Positions 27,859 through 36,637 of a DNA stretch of 56,984 nucleotides are shown one piece after another. Below the pieces are notes generated by a model. The model did not search any database. It was not told the origin of the DNA and saw only the letters and a program-made list of their open reading frames with translations. A program made the position numbers and the translations under genes. The DNA is taken from contig DDZZ01000026.1 in the NCBI GenBank assembly GCA_002346535.1, positions 1-56,984 on the forward strand. The letters are read 5' to 3'. Every line of letters starts with the position of its first letter. Positions within the stretch are counted from its first letter, which is position 1. The stretch comes from Opitutales bacterium UBA2995 (lineage in GTDB: Bacteria; Verrucomicrobiota; Verrucomicrobiia; Opitutales; UBA2995).

Positions 27859-28944
27859 ATGACCTCAGAAAATTCTCGAACCACAGGCGGTCGTGGCCGT
27901 CTTTTTGACAGTGTAGTTGATACCATCGGCGATACACCTTGTATTAAAGTCAACAATCTCCCTCCTGAGGGAGTCACTGTTTATGTGAAGGCTGAATTTT
28001 TTAATCCAGCGGCTTCGGTAAAAGACCGATTGGCGATCAGCATCATTGAAGAAGCAGAAAAACGGGGGGATTTAAAACCGGGTCAAACGGTTGTTGAAGC
28101 GACCAGTGGAAATACCGGTATCGGGCTAGCCATGGTTTGCGCAGCTAAAGGATATCCGCTCGTTGTTACCATGGCGGACAGCTTCTCTAATGAACGTCGT
28201 AAGCTAATGCGCTTTATGGGAGCAAAAGTTATATTGACCCCACGTGCTGAAAAAGGCTTTGGCATGTATAACAAGGCGGTTGAATTATGCGAAGCAAACG
28301 GATGGTTCCTGGCTCGTCAATTTGAGACCGTCGACAATGCCTTAGTCCATGAAAACACCACTGGTCGTGAAATTCTGGCTGATTTCGCCGGTCAGCGTCT
28401 GGACTATTTCGTGACTGGTTATGGTACCGGCGGAACGCTTTCTGGGGTTGCACGTGTTTTGCGTAAGGAACGTCCGGAAACCAAAATCATTTTGAGTGAG
28501 CCGGCAAACGCCGCACTTGTGACCAGCGGCGTGGCTCAGGATCGTGGGCCTAACAATGAGCCGGCGGTCAGTCATTCTGCTTTTGAGCCGCATCCAATTC
28601 AAGGTTGGACCCCTGACTTTATTCCCTTTGTTCTTCAGGAGGCTCTGGATAGCAACTACTACGATGATCTGATTCCTGTACCCGGACCCGTAGGCATTGA
28701 GTGGGCCAATAAATTGGCCAGTCAGGAAGGGATCATGACAGGTGTATCCGGAGGCTCTACCTTTGCAATTGCTATGAAAATTGCTGAAAAGGTAGAGCCG
28801 GGTTCTGTGATCTTGGCCATGCTTCCGGATACTGGTGAGCGTTACCTTTCTTCGCCACTGTTCGAGAATATCGAGCAGGAAATGACCGAGGAAGAAATTG
28901 CCTTGTCGCTTTCAACACCGGGTTATCATATGCCGACTGAGTAG
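27859..28944 (+). CDS. cysK: Cysteine synthase A (O-acetylserine sulfhydrylase)
   Basis: 361 residues, PLP-dependent, making cysteine from O-acetylserine and sulfide. The Schiff-base lysine is Lys55 in NPAASVKDR. The substrate loop SGNTGIG and the phosphate-binding GTGGTLSG motif are present, and PDTGERYLS is near the C-terminus. It is about 45 residues longer than E. coli CysK (about 320), with extra N- and C-terminal residues. The leaderless sulfatase gene begins 4 nt after its stop codon, suggesting co-expression and a link between sulfate release and assimilation. Confidence 0.95.
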   Translation: MTSENSRTTGGRGRLFDSVVDTIGDTPCIKVNNLPPEGVTVYVKAEFFNPAASVKDRLAISIIEEAEKRGDLKPGQTVVEATSGNTGIGLAMVCAAKGYPLVVTMADSFSNERRKLMRFMGAKVILTPRAEKGFGMYNKAVELCEANGWFLARQFETVDNALVHENTTGREILADFAGQRLDYFVTGYGTGGTLSGVARVLRKERPETKIILSEPANAALVTSGVAQDRGPNNEPAVSHSAFEPHPIQGWTPDFIPFVLQEALDSNYYDDLIPVPGPVGIEWANKLASQEGIMTGVSGGSTFAIAMKIAEKVEPGSVILAMLPDTGERYLSSPLFENIEQEMTEEEIALSLSTPGYHMPTE

Positions 28945-28948
28945 ATTT

Positions 28949-30442
28949 ATGGCGGAACATCCCAACGTACTTTTAATTTCGACTGATCATTGGCCGGCAT
29001 CCTTTTTTGGATGTGCCGGCCATCCTTCAATTCAGACCCCTACATTGGATCAGATCGCTGCAAATGGTATTCGATTTACGAATTCCTATGCTGAGTGTCC
29101 GGTCTGTATTCCAGCACGCCGAACGTTGATGACCGGGACCACGCCTCGAACCCACGGGGATCGCGTATTTAGCGAACGGATGCCCATGCCGAAGGTTCCT
29201 ACGATGGCGCAAACCTTCAGGAACGCCGGTTATCAGGCCTACGCGGTTGGGAAACTACACGTCTACCCGCAACGTGACCGCATTGGTTTTGATGAAGTGA
29301 TTCTCGATGAGGAAGGCCGCCAATTCTATGGAGTGGTTGATGATTATGAGTTGTTTTTAGGAGACCAAGGCTATGCCGGGCGCTTTTTTGAGCATGCAAT
29401 GAGTAACAATGAGTACAGTTACCGCCCCTGGTTCTTTCCAGAGGAGTTGCATGCAACCAACTGGGCTTCCAATCAGATCTGCCGTATCCTCAAGCGCAAA
29501 GACCCAACGCGTCCGGCCTTTTGGTTTTTATCATACCGTCATCCACACCCACCTCTGCTTCCTGTGCAGCAATACCTGGATATGTATCGGGATATGGGAA
29601 TAGATCTGGATGATCCTTTTTATGGGGGTTGGACGGACATGGAAGATCCTTGTTTCAGCCTCCAAGTTGATTTTGATCGTGGTTCTAAGATGAGTCCTGA
29701 ACAAATCCGCGGAGCACGTTTGGCTTTTTATGCATTGTGCACGCACATCGACCACCAGCTACGTATCGTTATAGGAACCTTACGCGAAGAATGTTTATTG
29801 GATAATACCATTATTTGTTTTACCTCCGATCATGGAGAGATGCTGGGTAACCATGGTATGTGGGCGAAACGTTTGTTCTACGAAAACTCAGCAAATATTC
29901 CCATGCTCCTGATGGGAGTGAAAGGCGACAAGCGAGTAGGGCACCATCTGACCGATGATCGGCTGGTTGGGTGGCAGGACGTGATGCCTACCCTGTTAGA
30001 CCTATGTGGTATCAATATACCGGATACGGTTGAAGGACAATCCATGTTAAGTAATTCAACTAGAGACTATTTCTATGGCGAGTGCGATGAAGGATTACGC
30101 GCGACACGCATGATACATAATGGTCGTTACAAATTGATTTACTACAGTGCCGGCAATTGTTCCTTGCTATTTGATCTACAGGAGGACCCTAAAGAGTTGG
30201 TTAATTTGGCGAATTCTGATGACCATCAGGAAATCCTGACTGATTTACAATCCAAGTTAATTTCCGAGCTGTATGGTGGAGACGAAGACTGGGTTCAGAA
30301 TGGAAAATTGGTCGGTTTACCCAATAAAGCATTCAAGATAGGCCCCAATAGAACTCTGACGAGCCAACGTGGTGCTCATTGGCCACCTCCTCCAACATCT
30401 GACATACCTCAGATGGAGTGGTATTCTTCGGACGACGACTAA
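28949..30442 (+). CDS. Cytoplasmic sulfatase, coupled to cysK
   Basis: 497 residues from the ATG at 28949; the earlier in-frame start at 28898 overlaps cysK and is less likely. No signal peptide is present (MAEHPNVLLISTDHW). The metal motif is TDHW rather than TDDQ. The formylglycine motif is CIPAR at Cys53. TSDHGEMLGNHG is the second active-site motif, close to the choline-sulfatase/DUF4976-type group. The short 4-nt gap after cysK and the missing leader imply that sulfate is released in the cytoplasm. A terminator follows at 30451. Confidence 0.92.
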   Translation: MAEHPNVLLISTDHWPASFFGCAGHPSIQTPTLDQIAANGIRFTNSYAECPVCIPARRTLMTGTTPRTHGDRVFSERMPMPKVPTMAQTFRNAGYQAYAVGKLHVYPQRDRIGFDEVILDEEGRQFYGVVDDYELFLGDQGYAGRFFEHAMSNNEYSYRPWFFPEELHATNWASNQICRILKRKDPTRPAFWFLSYRHPHPPLLPVQQYLDMYRDMGIDLDDPFYGGWTDMEDPCFSLQVDFDRGSKMSPEQIRGARLAFYALCTHIDHQLRIVIGTLREECLLDNTIICFTSDHGEMLGNHGMWAKRLFYENSANIPMLLMGVKGDKRVGHHLTDDRLVGWQDVMPTLLDLCGINIPDTVEGQSMLSNSTRDYFYGECDEGLRATRMIHNGRYKLIYYSAGNCSLLFDLQEDPKELVNLANSDDHQEILTDLQSKLISELYGGDEDWVQNGKLVGLPNKAFKIGPNRTLTSQRGAHWPPPPTSDIPQMEWYSSDDD

Positions 30443-30450
30443 GAAAGTAT

Positions 30451-30483
30451 CGATAGGGCAAGAGCCTGTGTCTTATCGTTTTT
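30451..30483 (+). terminator. Intrinsic terminator after the cysK-sulfatase pair
   Basis: CGATAGGGCA (30451-30460) pairs with TGTCTTATCG (30469-30478), ten pairs with two G-U, over an 8-nt loop, followed by a T5 run at 30479-30483. It lies 9 nt after the sulfatase stop codon. Confidence 0.7.
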
Positions 30484-30581
30484 ACAAAATCATTTAGGAC
30501 AGAATCATTATCAGTGAAACTCCTACATTTGCGCTCCATCCTCAGCTTTCTCTGCGAACTTTACTGTTAGAATTTAAATAA

Positions 30582-31708
30582 TTAAACCTTGGCCGCCTTG
30601 GGCAATACCAGGTTATCGGTGACGTGGTCATAATTGACCATTTCGGAGATAACACCATCGATATGCGGATTTTGTAGTGCCCAAAGGTAGGCCTTTTGTG
30701 GAAGTTTCCAGCTCCCATCGATCGTGTTTTCCTTATGGGTGATCCGAGATGGATCAACTTCGGCGCGACCAGGACCTGAGTGCACCGCACGCGCCACTTT
30801 CATAGCGATGATATGGATGCCTTTGTTTGTGGCTTTTTCCAGTGATTCTTCAATATATCGATAATTGACGATATTACAGGCTATCATTGCGACCGAGTAA
30901 GGATTGTCTTGAGAAACCGCCTCTAACACGCCACCCGGATTATTGTGTGACGATACGCCAAGTTTGCGGACTTTGCCGGCGCATTTGAGAGTATTGAAAA
31001 CCTCAAAGGTTTCCGGGTAATTCAAGATTTCTTCTGCGGTGTTGGCTCCATGGGGACACATTAAAATGTCGAGGTGATCTGTGCCCAGGCGGGTCAAGCT
31101 TTCTTCCACGGAATCAATGATCAATTGCTTGTAGTTTTTCTTCCGATCAATTTGGTGGCCGAATCGTTCCTCCATCACATTGCTGAGGGCCGACCTTCCC
31201 AACTGAGTGGCTTGGCTGCCAAAATAGTTCACCAGGTAGTCCGGATCTTTGGTCTTCCGAGCTTCGATGCGGTCCATGGCCAAGTTCCGCAATTTCTTCT
31301 GCTGGGATTCAGACTGACTATCAAAATCTTTTCAAAGAATTCGTTACGGTTGTTATTCCAAACGGATACTTTGGTGTTGAGGAATAAAGAGTCGCGAGGA
31401 CGTGATTGGATCACCTTGGCATAATCTTCTTCGCTTCTTCCGCGACCGTATTGTAGGTATGTAACCAAATAATTGATACCGGTATATAGGGCACGCAGCA
31501 CATGGTCGTAGTTGTCCGCGGCAATAGTGTTTCCGCCCATGATAACGCCTGAGATCATGAAACCGTTATTTCCCAGGAGGTGGTAGTCCATCTCCGACTG
31601 CTTGTTGCGCCATTCGATGTCATTGGACTCAGATCGGGCGAAGGCTCCGACTTATAGTGCCAGGGTTGAACCTCCTGCAGTTTTTATAAAATCACGTCTG
31701 GAAATCAT
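30582..31708 (-). pseudogene. Tat-exported aldo/keto reductase, broken
   Basis: Read from 31708, the frame begins MISRRDFIKTAGGSTLAL, a Tat signal, then meets an in-frame TAA (codon 19) and continues open as VGAFARSESNDIEWRNKQSE, then MDYHLLGNNG. A one-base loss in the A run at 31323-31326 shifts the frame, and the remaining 230 codons (to VLPKAAKV) lie in the next frame. Conserved Lys (NTKV) and His (CPHG) of the AKR tetrad survive. The expected NYFDTAPAYG has become NYLVTYLQYG, so the catalytic Asp is lost. It is therefore a decaying gene. The second part alone could still be translated from 31292. Confidence 0.85.
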
Positions 31709-31749
31709 CAGGTGAATGTAGTTTCGCGGACTCGTTTATTCCAGCTTTC

Positions 31750-33111
31750 CTATTTACTGCTTTCAAGGCTACTTAACAACTTGGGAGTAATTGGATCATT
31801 TGTCCTATTGCCCCAATGCTTGAGAGCCTGTTTCAGTTCTCCGGCGATTTTGGAATCCTGTTCTTCTGCCCACATGTTCTGAATTTCGCCCGGATCATTT
31901 GCCAGGTTGAAAAGCTCGGGCGCCCGAACGGTCGATAGAATAAGTTTCCAGTCTCCCTTGATTACACAGCGTTCTTCTCCTTTATCTATTTCCGGTTGGT
32001 TGGGGCGACTGCTTTTGTCGATGAAAGGGACGTTAACCATGACCAATGAGGCTCGGCCTTTGTCCGTTTTTTGGGTGATTTGGTTGCCCAGATTGGCGCC
32101 GTCCAAGCCTTCCTCCGGTGGTAGGTTCAGTAGGTTGAGCATGGTTTGCACCAGGTCTACAGAGGAAATGAGGGCTTCGCTTACTTGGCCTCCCGGTATG
32201 GTTCCCGGGTAACGCATGAGCATCGGGATGTTTGCTGAAATGTCGTAACACAATCGTTTGGCGTGGTCATTCCAACGGTGCTCAAAATGGTGACCGTGTT
32301 CGCTTGTCATCACCACTAATGTATTATCCGAAATGCCTTGAGCCTCCAGCGAGTCTAGTAATAGTCCCACTGCATCGTCGACGGCCGTGCACATGGCATA
32401 GTACTTCCGCCTTTCTTCATCGTCTGGATAAAGATTCGCATACATGGCTTCGTAATCTTCCGGAACAGAATAAGGCGGGTGGGGTGGATAGTAAGAAGTA
32501 AATGCGTAAAAGGGTTGGTCCTTTCTTGATGTCATAAAATTTATGACATCACTGGTGATCACCTCAGTCTGGTAGACCATTTCGCCATCCACTTCGTAGT
32601 AGTGACGTCGGCCTCGCCCATCGTTGGGGTATATCGGCATTTCGTCCCAGGCATCGCGAGCTGAATCCCCAAGGTGCCATTTACCAAAATAACCGGTTTG
32701 GTAGCCATGCTCACCCAGAATGTCCGAAAGAATTCGAACATTGGTATCCATGTCCCAGGTATTTTCCAATACACCCGAGTTGTGTGGATACAGTCCTGAC
32801 ATAATTGCGGCGCGGTTTGGCGCACAAACGGGTTGAGCGGTATAGGCGCGATTAAACCGAATGCCTTCGGATGCCATGCGGTCCAGATGCGGTGTTTTCA
32901 CCTCTGTCCCACCATAGGCGCCAACGCCATCCTGACGGTGCTGATCGGTTAGTATGAACAGCAAATTGGGACTTTGCTGAGACTGGGAAAACAAACCGCA
33001 TGTTAGGAAAATCCATGCTGCTATTGAGGAACAAATTCTTCTAATGAAATGAACAAAAGTTACTGGAAACAAATAGCTATTTCTGACAGAATAGGTGGTC
33101 CAGATTTTCAT
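31750..33111 (-). CDS. Secreted sulfatase
   Basis: 453 residues with a long N-terminal extension and a hydrophobic segment near 28-42 ending in FSQS, so export is likely. No internal Met offers a shorter start; the true start might be a non-ATG codon closer to the signal. The motifs are LTDQH at 54-58, CAPNR with Cys96 as the formylglycine precursor, GKWHLG, and TSEHGHHFEHRW later. It lies just upstream (3' side) of the broken reductase on the same strand, so the two may have formed an operon. The substrate is unknown. Confidence 0.9.
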   Translation of the reverse strand: MKIWTTYSVRNSYLFPVTFVHFIRRICSSIAAWIFLTCGLFSQSQQSPNLLFILTDQHRQDGVGAYGGTEVKTPHLDRMASEGIRFNRAYTAQPVCAPNRAAIMSGLYPHNSGVLENTWDMDTNVRILSDILGEHGYQTGYFGKWHLGDSARDAWDEMPIYPNDGRGRRHYYEVDGEMVYQTEVITSDVINFMTSRKDQPFYAFTSYYPPHPPYSVPEDYEAMYANLYPDDEERRKYYAMCTAVDDAVGLLLDSLEAQGISDNTLVVMTSEHGHHFEHRWNDHAKRLCYDISANIPMLMRYPGTIPGGQVSEALISSVDLVQTMLNLLNLPPEEGLDGANLGNQITQKTDKGRASLVMVNVPFIDKSSRPNQPEIDKGEERCVIKGDWKLILSTVRAPELFNLANDPGEIQNMWAEEQDSKIAGELKQALKHWGNRTNDPITPKLLSSLESSK

Positions 33112-33147
33112 ATACAGTAGATACAGTTCTAAGAATGAATCACAGGA

Positions 33148-33849
33148 ATGAAAATGAAAATTAGAAATGCAATTATTGTTTTAATATTAGGTATTCTTAT
33201 ACCACTCCACAGTCAGGAAATTCCAGCGTTTATTGCCGCGTTGGAAGAAACATCAGTAGCCCGTCTTACTCCTGCAGATGCTCCTGAACAGTGGTTGTTA
33301 GCTCACGTTGATGTCGAAACGACCGGTCTGGTGCCGGGCTACCACGAGATGATTGATATTGGGGTGATCATGACCGATTTGGAAGGAAAGGAAATGGAAC
33401 GTCTTTTTTTGCGCATCATGCCCGATCATCCCGAACGGACTGCTCCTGCTGCCTCGAGGGTGAATGGATTTTCGGTGGAGCTATGGGAGGAGCGGGGATG
33501 CATCAGCACGGTCGATGCCATTGAGCAACTGGTAGAGTTTCATAATCGAGTAGCCGGAGAAAAAGACGTTCTATTCGTGGCCTACAATGCCTGGTTCGAC
33601 ATTTCTTTTTTGGACCATCTCTTCCGGTCTTTGGGTAGAACTTGGCGGGAGCTTTACCACTACTTCATTTTGGACCTTCCATCCATGGCCTGGAGTATGG
33701 GTATCAACGATTTGGGTGGGCAGGGTATGTCTGATAAGCTGCAAGTTGAACCTGAGACCTCCGACCTTTTGAAGCACACCGGGATAACCGGAGCTGCATC
33801 AAACGTTGATGTTTATCGTGCGATCCTTCGACTTAGAGATCGGAAGTAA
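33148..33849 (+). CDS. Exported DEDDh exonuclease (DnaQ/RNase T type)
   Basis: 233 residues. The first 23 (MKMKIRNAIIVLILGILIPL, then HSQ) form a signal peptide, which is unusual for this family. The exonuclease motifs are complete: Exo I VDVETTG (Asp54, Glu56), Exo II AYNAWFDISFL, and Exo III HTGITGAASNVDV, with the H and D of the DEDDh set. Such enzymes normally remove nucleotides from 3' ends in the cytoplasm. Here the product would be periplasmic or extracellular, perhaps to use DNA or RNA as food, or it would stay anchored facing outside. The divergent neighbour is a sulfatase gene. Confidence 0.8.
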   Translation: MKMKIRNAIIVLILGILIPLHSQEIPAFIAALEETSVARLTPADAPEQWLLAHVDVETTGLVPGYHEMIDIGVIMTDLEGKEMERLFLRIMPDHPERTAPAASRVNGFSVELWEERGCISTVDAIEQLVEFHNRVAGEKDVLFVAYNAWFDISFLDHLFRSLGRTWRELYHYFILDLPSMAWSMGINDLGGQGMSDKLQVEPETSDLLKHTGITGAASNVDVYRAILRLRDRK

Positions 33850-33991
33850 GTTTGCTGATATTGCATTTTCTCAAGCTGCCTGTTGAGATTGTCCAATGGT
33901 GAGCAATATCCATCGATTCTTTTTATTTTCATTATCTATTTTCGCGTGCCTGGTCTTCGCCCATCTGGTATATTCCTCAAGCCTAAAGTTA

Positions 33992-34768
33992 TTAAATCTG
34001 TGACACGGGCGAAGCGATCATGATGATGTTCGTGCTGTTGGAAACTGTGCCACGGTAACGCGTGTTTTTCCGGAGTTTTCCCCAATCCGGATCTGCGCCA
34101 AAGCGTTTCCAATTCGCATTGCGTTCTTCCATGTTTTTGAAGGCACACATATAAATCAGGTTTGGCATGAGAGGACCTGCCAGGGTGTGTCCGAAGAACA
34201 CGGGATGAAGCCCCACATTGCGAAAAATTTCAATTTCTCCGCCTTCATTGAACATTTCCACCTTAAGGGCGGTTTTCAAACGATTGTGAGCTTCGTAAAT
34301 GCGCATTTCAAAAATACGTCCATCGACACCTTTTACCGCTTTCGGAATTTCCACCTGGGGCATGTGAGAAAAGCAGCTCATCAACGTGGTTTCCATACGT
34401 TCATATAACTGGTCCTCCATGGTTGTGTCTGAGGTCGCTTTAAAATCGTTGGTGGCGGTCAATTTCTTCCAGGCAGTTAGAAAAGAATCCATATCCTTAT
34501 GAGGAATTAGGACATAAACATCCGCTCCGTGTGAGCCATGGAGTGGCTTGAATACCCCAATCGGGCTGCAGCCTTGCTCGTTCAAACCGGGGATAAGAGT
34601 TTCGACCAAATAGTTTTCCAACTTGGTTACAGCGGGTGTGTTCCGAACTTCGAAGCGAATGAGCTCTAGATACCCTTGAGGTTTTTTTTCATGGTGAGCT
34701 CCTTGGAGAAAAGTGTTGGAGCCGGCCCCGGCAATTGCTGCGGCAGTTATAAACTTTCTTCGATTCAT
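33992..34768 (-). CDS. Tat-exported NIPSNAP-family protein
   Basis: 258 residues starting MNRRKFITAAAIAGAGS, a twin-arginine signal. The mature protein has two ferredoxin-like NIPSNAP halves: LELIRFEVRNTPAVTKLENYL in the first and the clear IFEMRIYEAHNRLKTALKVEMF plus the later MCAFKNMEERNANWKRF in the second. The family is common in Verrucomicrobia and Planctomycetes and has no settled biochemical role. It is a single gene between an exonuclease and a divergent hydrolase gene. Confidence 0.88.
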   Translation of the reverse strand: MNRRKFITAAAIAGAGSNTFLQGAHHEKKPQGYLELIRFEVRNTPAVTKLENYLVETLIPGLNEQGCSPIGVFKPLHGSHGADVYVLIPHKDMDSFLTAWKKLTATNDFKATSDTTMEDQLYERMETTLMSCFSHMPQVEIPKAVKGVDGRIFEMRIYEAHNRLKTALKVEMFNEGGEIEIFRNVGLHPVFFGHTLAGPLMPNLIYMCAFKNMEERNANWKRFGADPDWGKLRKNTRYRGTVSNSTNIIMIASPVSQI

Positions 34769-34961
34769 AGTGGCAAGTTCGATTGATGAAGTTCAAATAG
34801 TAGTTAGTAAAAAGGCTTAGATTCTTCATCTCAACTAATATTTCCAAATTCTCAGATTAAATAACTCTTCTTGTCAGCCCATTGATTCGAAAAGATCTTA
34901 AGGATTGTCCTAGACAGGGTGGTCAGGAAATATCTTAGGATACTCCTTCAACTCGAACATT

Positions 34962-36128
34962 ATGAGAATCATACTCCTATTTATTGCTTGGCTCCTCCCC
35001 CTGGGTTTGAATGCAGGTTTTGAAACACTGAGAACTTTTCAGAAATCCGCTATTGAGAATGAAATAACGGGGAGCAATGTGGTTATGGTTTATCAGGACG
35101 GTCGGGTCGTTTACTATCATGCTCAAAATTCCGGTAAATCGGGAGATAAAGATATTTCTCCTAATACGATTTTCCCAATCTGGTCAATGAGCAAACCGAT
35201 CACGATTGTGGCGATGATGACCCTCTATGAAACCGGGTTAATTGATTTTGACGATCCGGTTTCCAAATACATTCCCGAATTTGCAGACATCCAATGCCAG
35301 AGTGAGGATGGTCCGTATGATTGCGAGAATGAGCTCAAAGTAATTCACCTTTTAACGCACCGTTCCGGATACTCATACCCCTTCGTTTCCAATCAAAAGG
35401 GCACCGCAAGTTCTATTCGGTACGATAATTTGGAATCGTTTGCTAAAGACGTGGCAAATACTCCTTTGGCCTTCGAACCAGGTGAAAAATATTTGTATGG
35501 ATTGAATCAGGCCATACTCGGCCGAATTGCCGAAGTGGCGACGGGTAAAACTTTCTATGAATACTTGAAGGAGGCGGTCTTTGAGCCGCTGGAAATGACG
35601 AATACCAAGTTTCACCTCACTGATGGCGAGCGAGCGAGTCGATTCCAACCTTTGTTTATCAATACAGGTGTTTTAAAGGGGTTTACCTTCGAATTGAATG
35701 AGTTGAGTTATTCGGAGGAAAGTGAGGCCTACTATGGGGGCGAAGGCCTTGTTTCCACCATGACGGATTATTCGAAATTTTGCCGGATGCTTTTGAATGG
35801 CGGGAGCTTGAATGGAAAGAAAATCATTACTCCCAAAAGTATTGGATTGATAACTCAAAAACACTCGGAAACCTTTCCTATGGAGGAGTTCGGCCATTCA
35901 AACAAGCTCGGATTTTTAATGGGTTTTTCCTTTTTTGTATTGGACGATCCGGAAGTGGATCGAAGTGGCGCTCCCAAGGGAATCTATGGTTGGGCCGGCT
36001 ACCACAATACGCACTTCTGGATCGATCCGGAGACAAATCTCTTTGCATTGTTTATGAGCCGGGCTCGCGGTGTGCCATCCGAATTTCAGCAGAGCTTGCG
36101 AAAGGCTGTTTACGACTCATTGAAGTGA
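34962..36128 (+). CDS. Secreted beta-lactamase-fold serine hydrolase
   Basis: 388 residues with a signal peptide (about 1-18). The class C/esterase motifs are SMSK with Ser75 as nucleophile and Lys78, a Tyr motif in the YLYGLNQAILGR segment, and a C-terminal GWAGYHNTHFWIDPE in place of KTG. The last residue set resembles carboxylesterase or peptidase relatives more than antibiotic-degrading beta-lactamases. Likely substrates are esters or D-amino-acid peptides. It stands alone, and no AmpR-type regulator is adjacent. Confidence 0.88.
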   Translation: MRIILLFIAWLLPLGLNAGFETLRTFQKSAIENEITGSNVVMVYQDGRVVYYHAQNSGKSGDKDISPNTIFPIWSMSKPITIVAMMTLYETGLIDFDDPVSKYIPEFADIQCQSEDGPYDCENELKVIHLLTHRSGYSYPFVSNQKGTASSIRYDNLESFAKDVANTPLAFEPGEKYLYGLNQAILGRIAEVATGKTFYEYLKEAVFEPLEMTNTKFHLTDGERASRFQPLFINTGVLKGFTFELNELSYSEESEAYYGGEGLVSTMTDYSKFCRMLLNGGSLNGKKIITPKSIGLITQKHSETFPMEEFGHSNKLGFLMGFSFFVLDDPEVDRSGAPKGIYGWAGYHNTHFWIDPETNLFALFMSRARGVPSEFQQSLRKAVYDSLK

Positions 36129-36143
36129 GTTCGATTGGAAATT

Positions 36144-36521
36144 TCAATCAGCTGAAACTATTTCGCGGGTCGGGTGAATGAATAAATCGCCAGAATTATT
36201 ACAATGACGAGTGATATCTCCAGTTCGAGTGCATAAGTCAGTTGTTTTCTTGTAATGTATTTCCGGATGCAGAAAACTGGACTCGATGCCTTGGGTTTGC
36301 TGGGCTATCCATACCGAGTCCCCCGCACCTTCACTGATTAATTCAATTAGCCGGCATTGCTCCATCTGATTTCCTCGTCTTTCCTTTGCTGGCGCAATTC
36401 GCTCAAGTCGCTTCGCTACTTCCTTGGCATCCTTTGTAGGAAGCGACTGTAAAAATCTCTCCGAGCACTCATGGGATTGCAGCAGATCCAGTACAGCCTG
36501 TTTAATTTGGAGTTTTTTAAC
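36144..36521 (-). pseudogene. Unidentified protein-like open frame, probably a gene remnant
   Basis: A minus-strand frame stays open for 126 codons between two stops (36524 side and 36144). It reads KQAVLDLLQSHECSERF, then KDAKEVAKRLERIAP, then MEQCRLIELISEGAGD. The first part is helix-like and looks like real protein. The only ATG, at 36365, would remove it, so the start seems lost. No family was recognised. The 36379-36460 part also contains GTAGGAAGCGACT, resembling a half of the REP-like repeats, so chance is not excluded. Confidence 0.35.
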
Positions 36522-36637
36522 TTATAGGGGATTTCCACTAGAGTGCGAGTTTTTTGCAAGCGACGTCAATTTGGCAATCATCGCTTCGCGAAATTAGAAT
36601 TCAGTGCAGTTCGCTTCGCAGCTTCTAAAACAAACTT

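Noticed and set aside
31323..31326. Programmed frameshifting in the aldo/keto reductase
   Set aside because: There is also an in-frame stop in the signal and loss of the catalytic Asp, so decay explains the break better than recoding.
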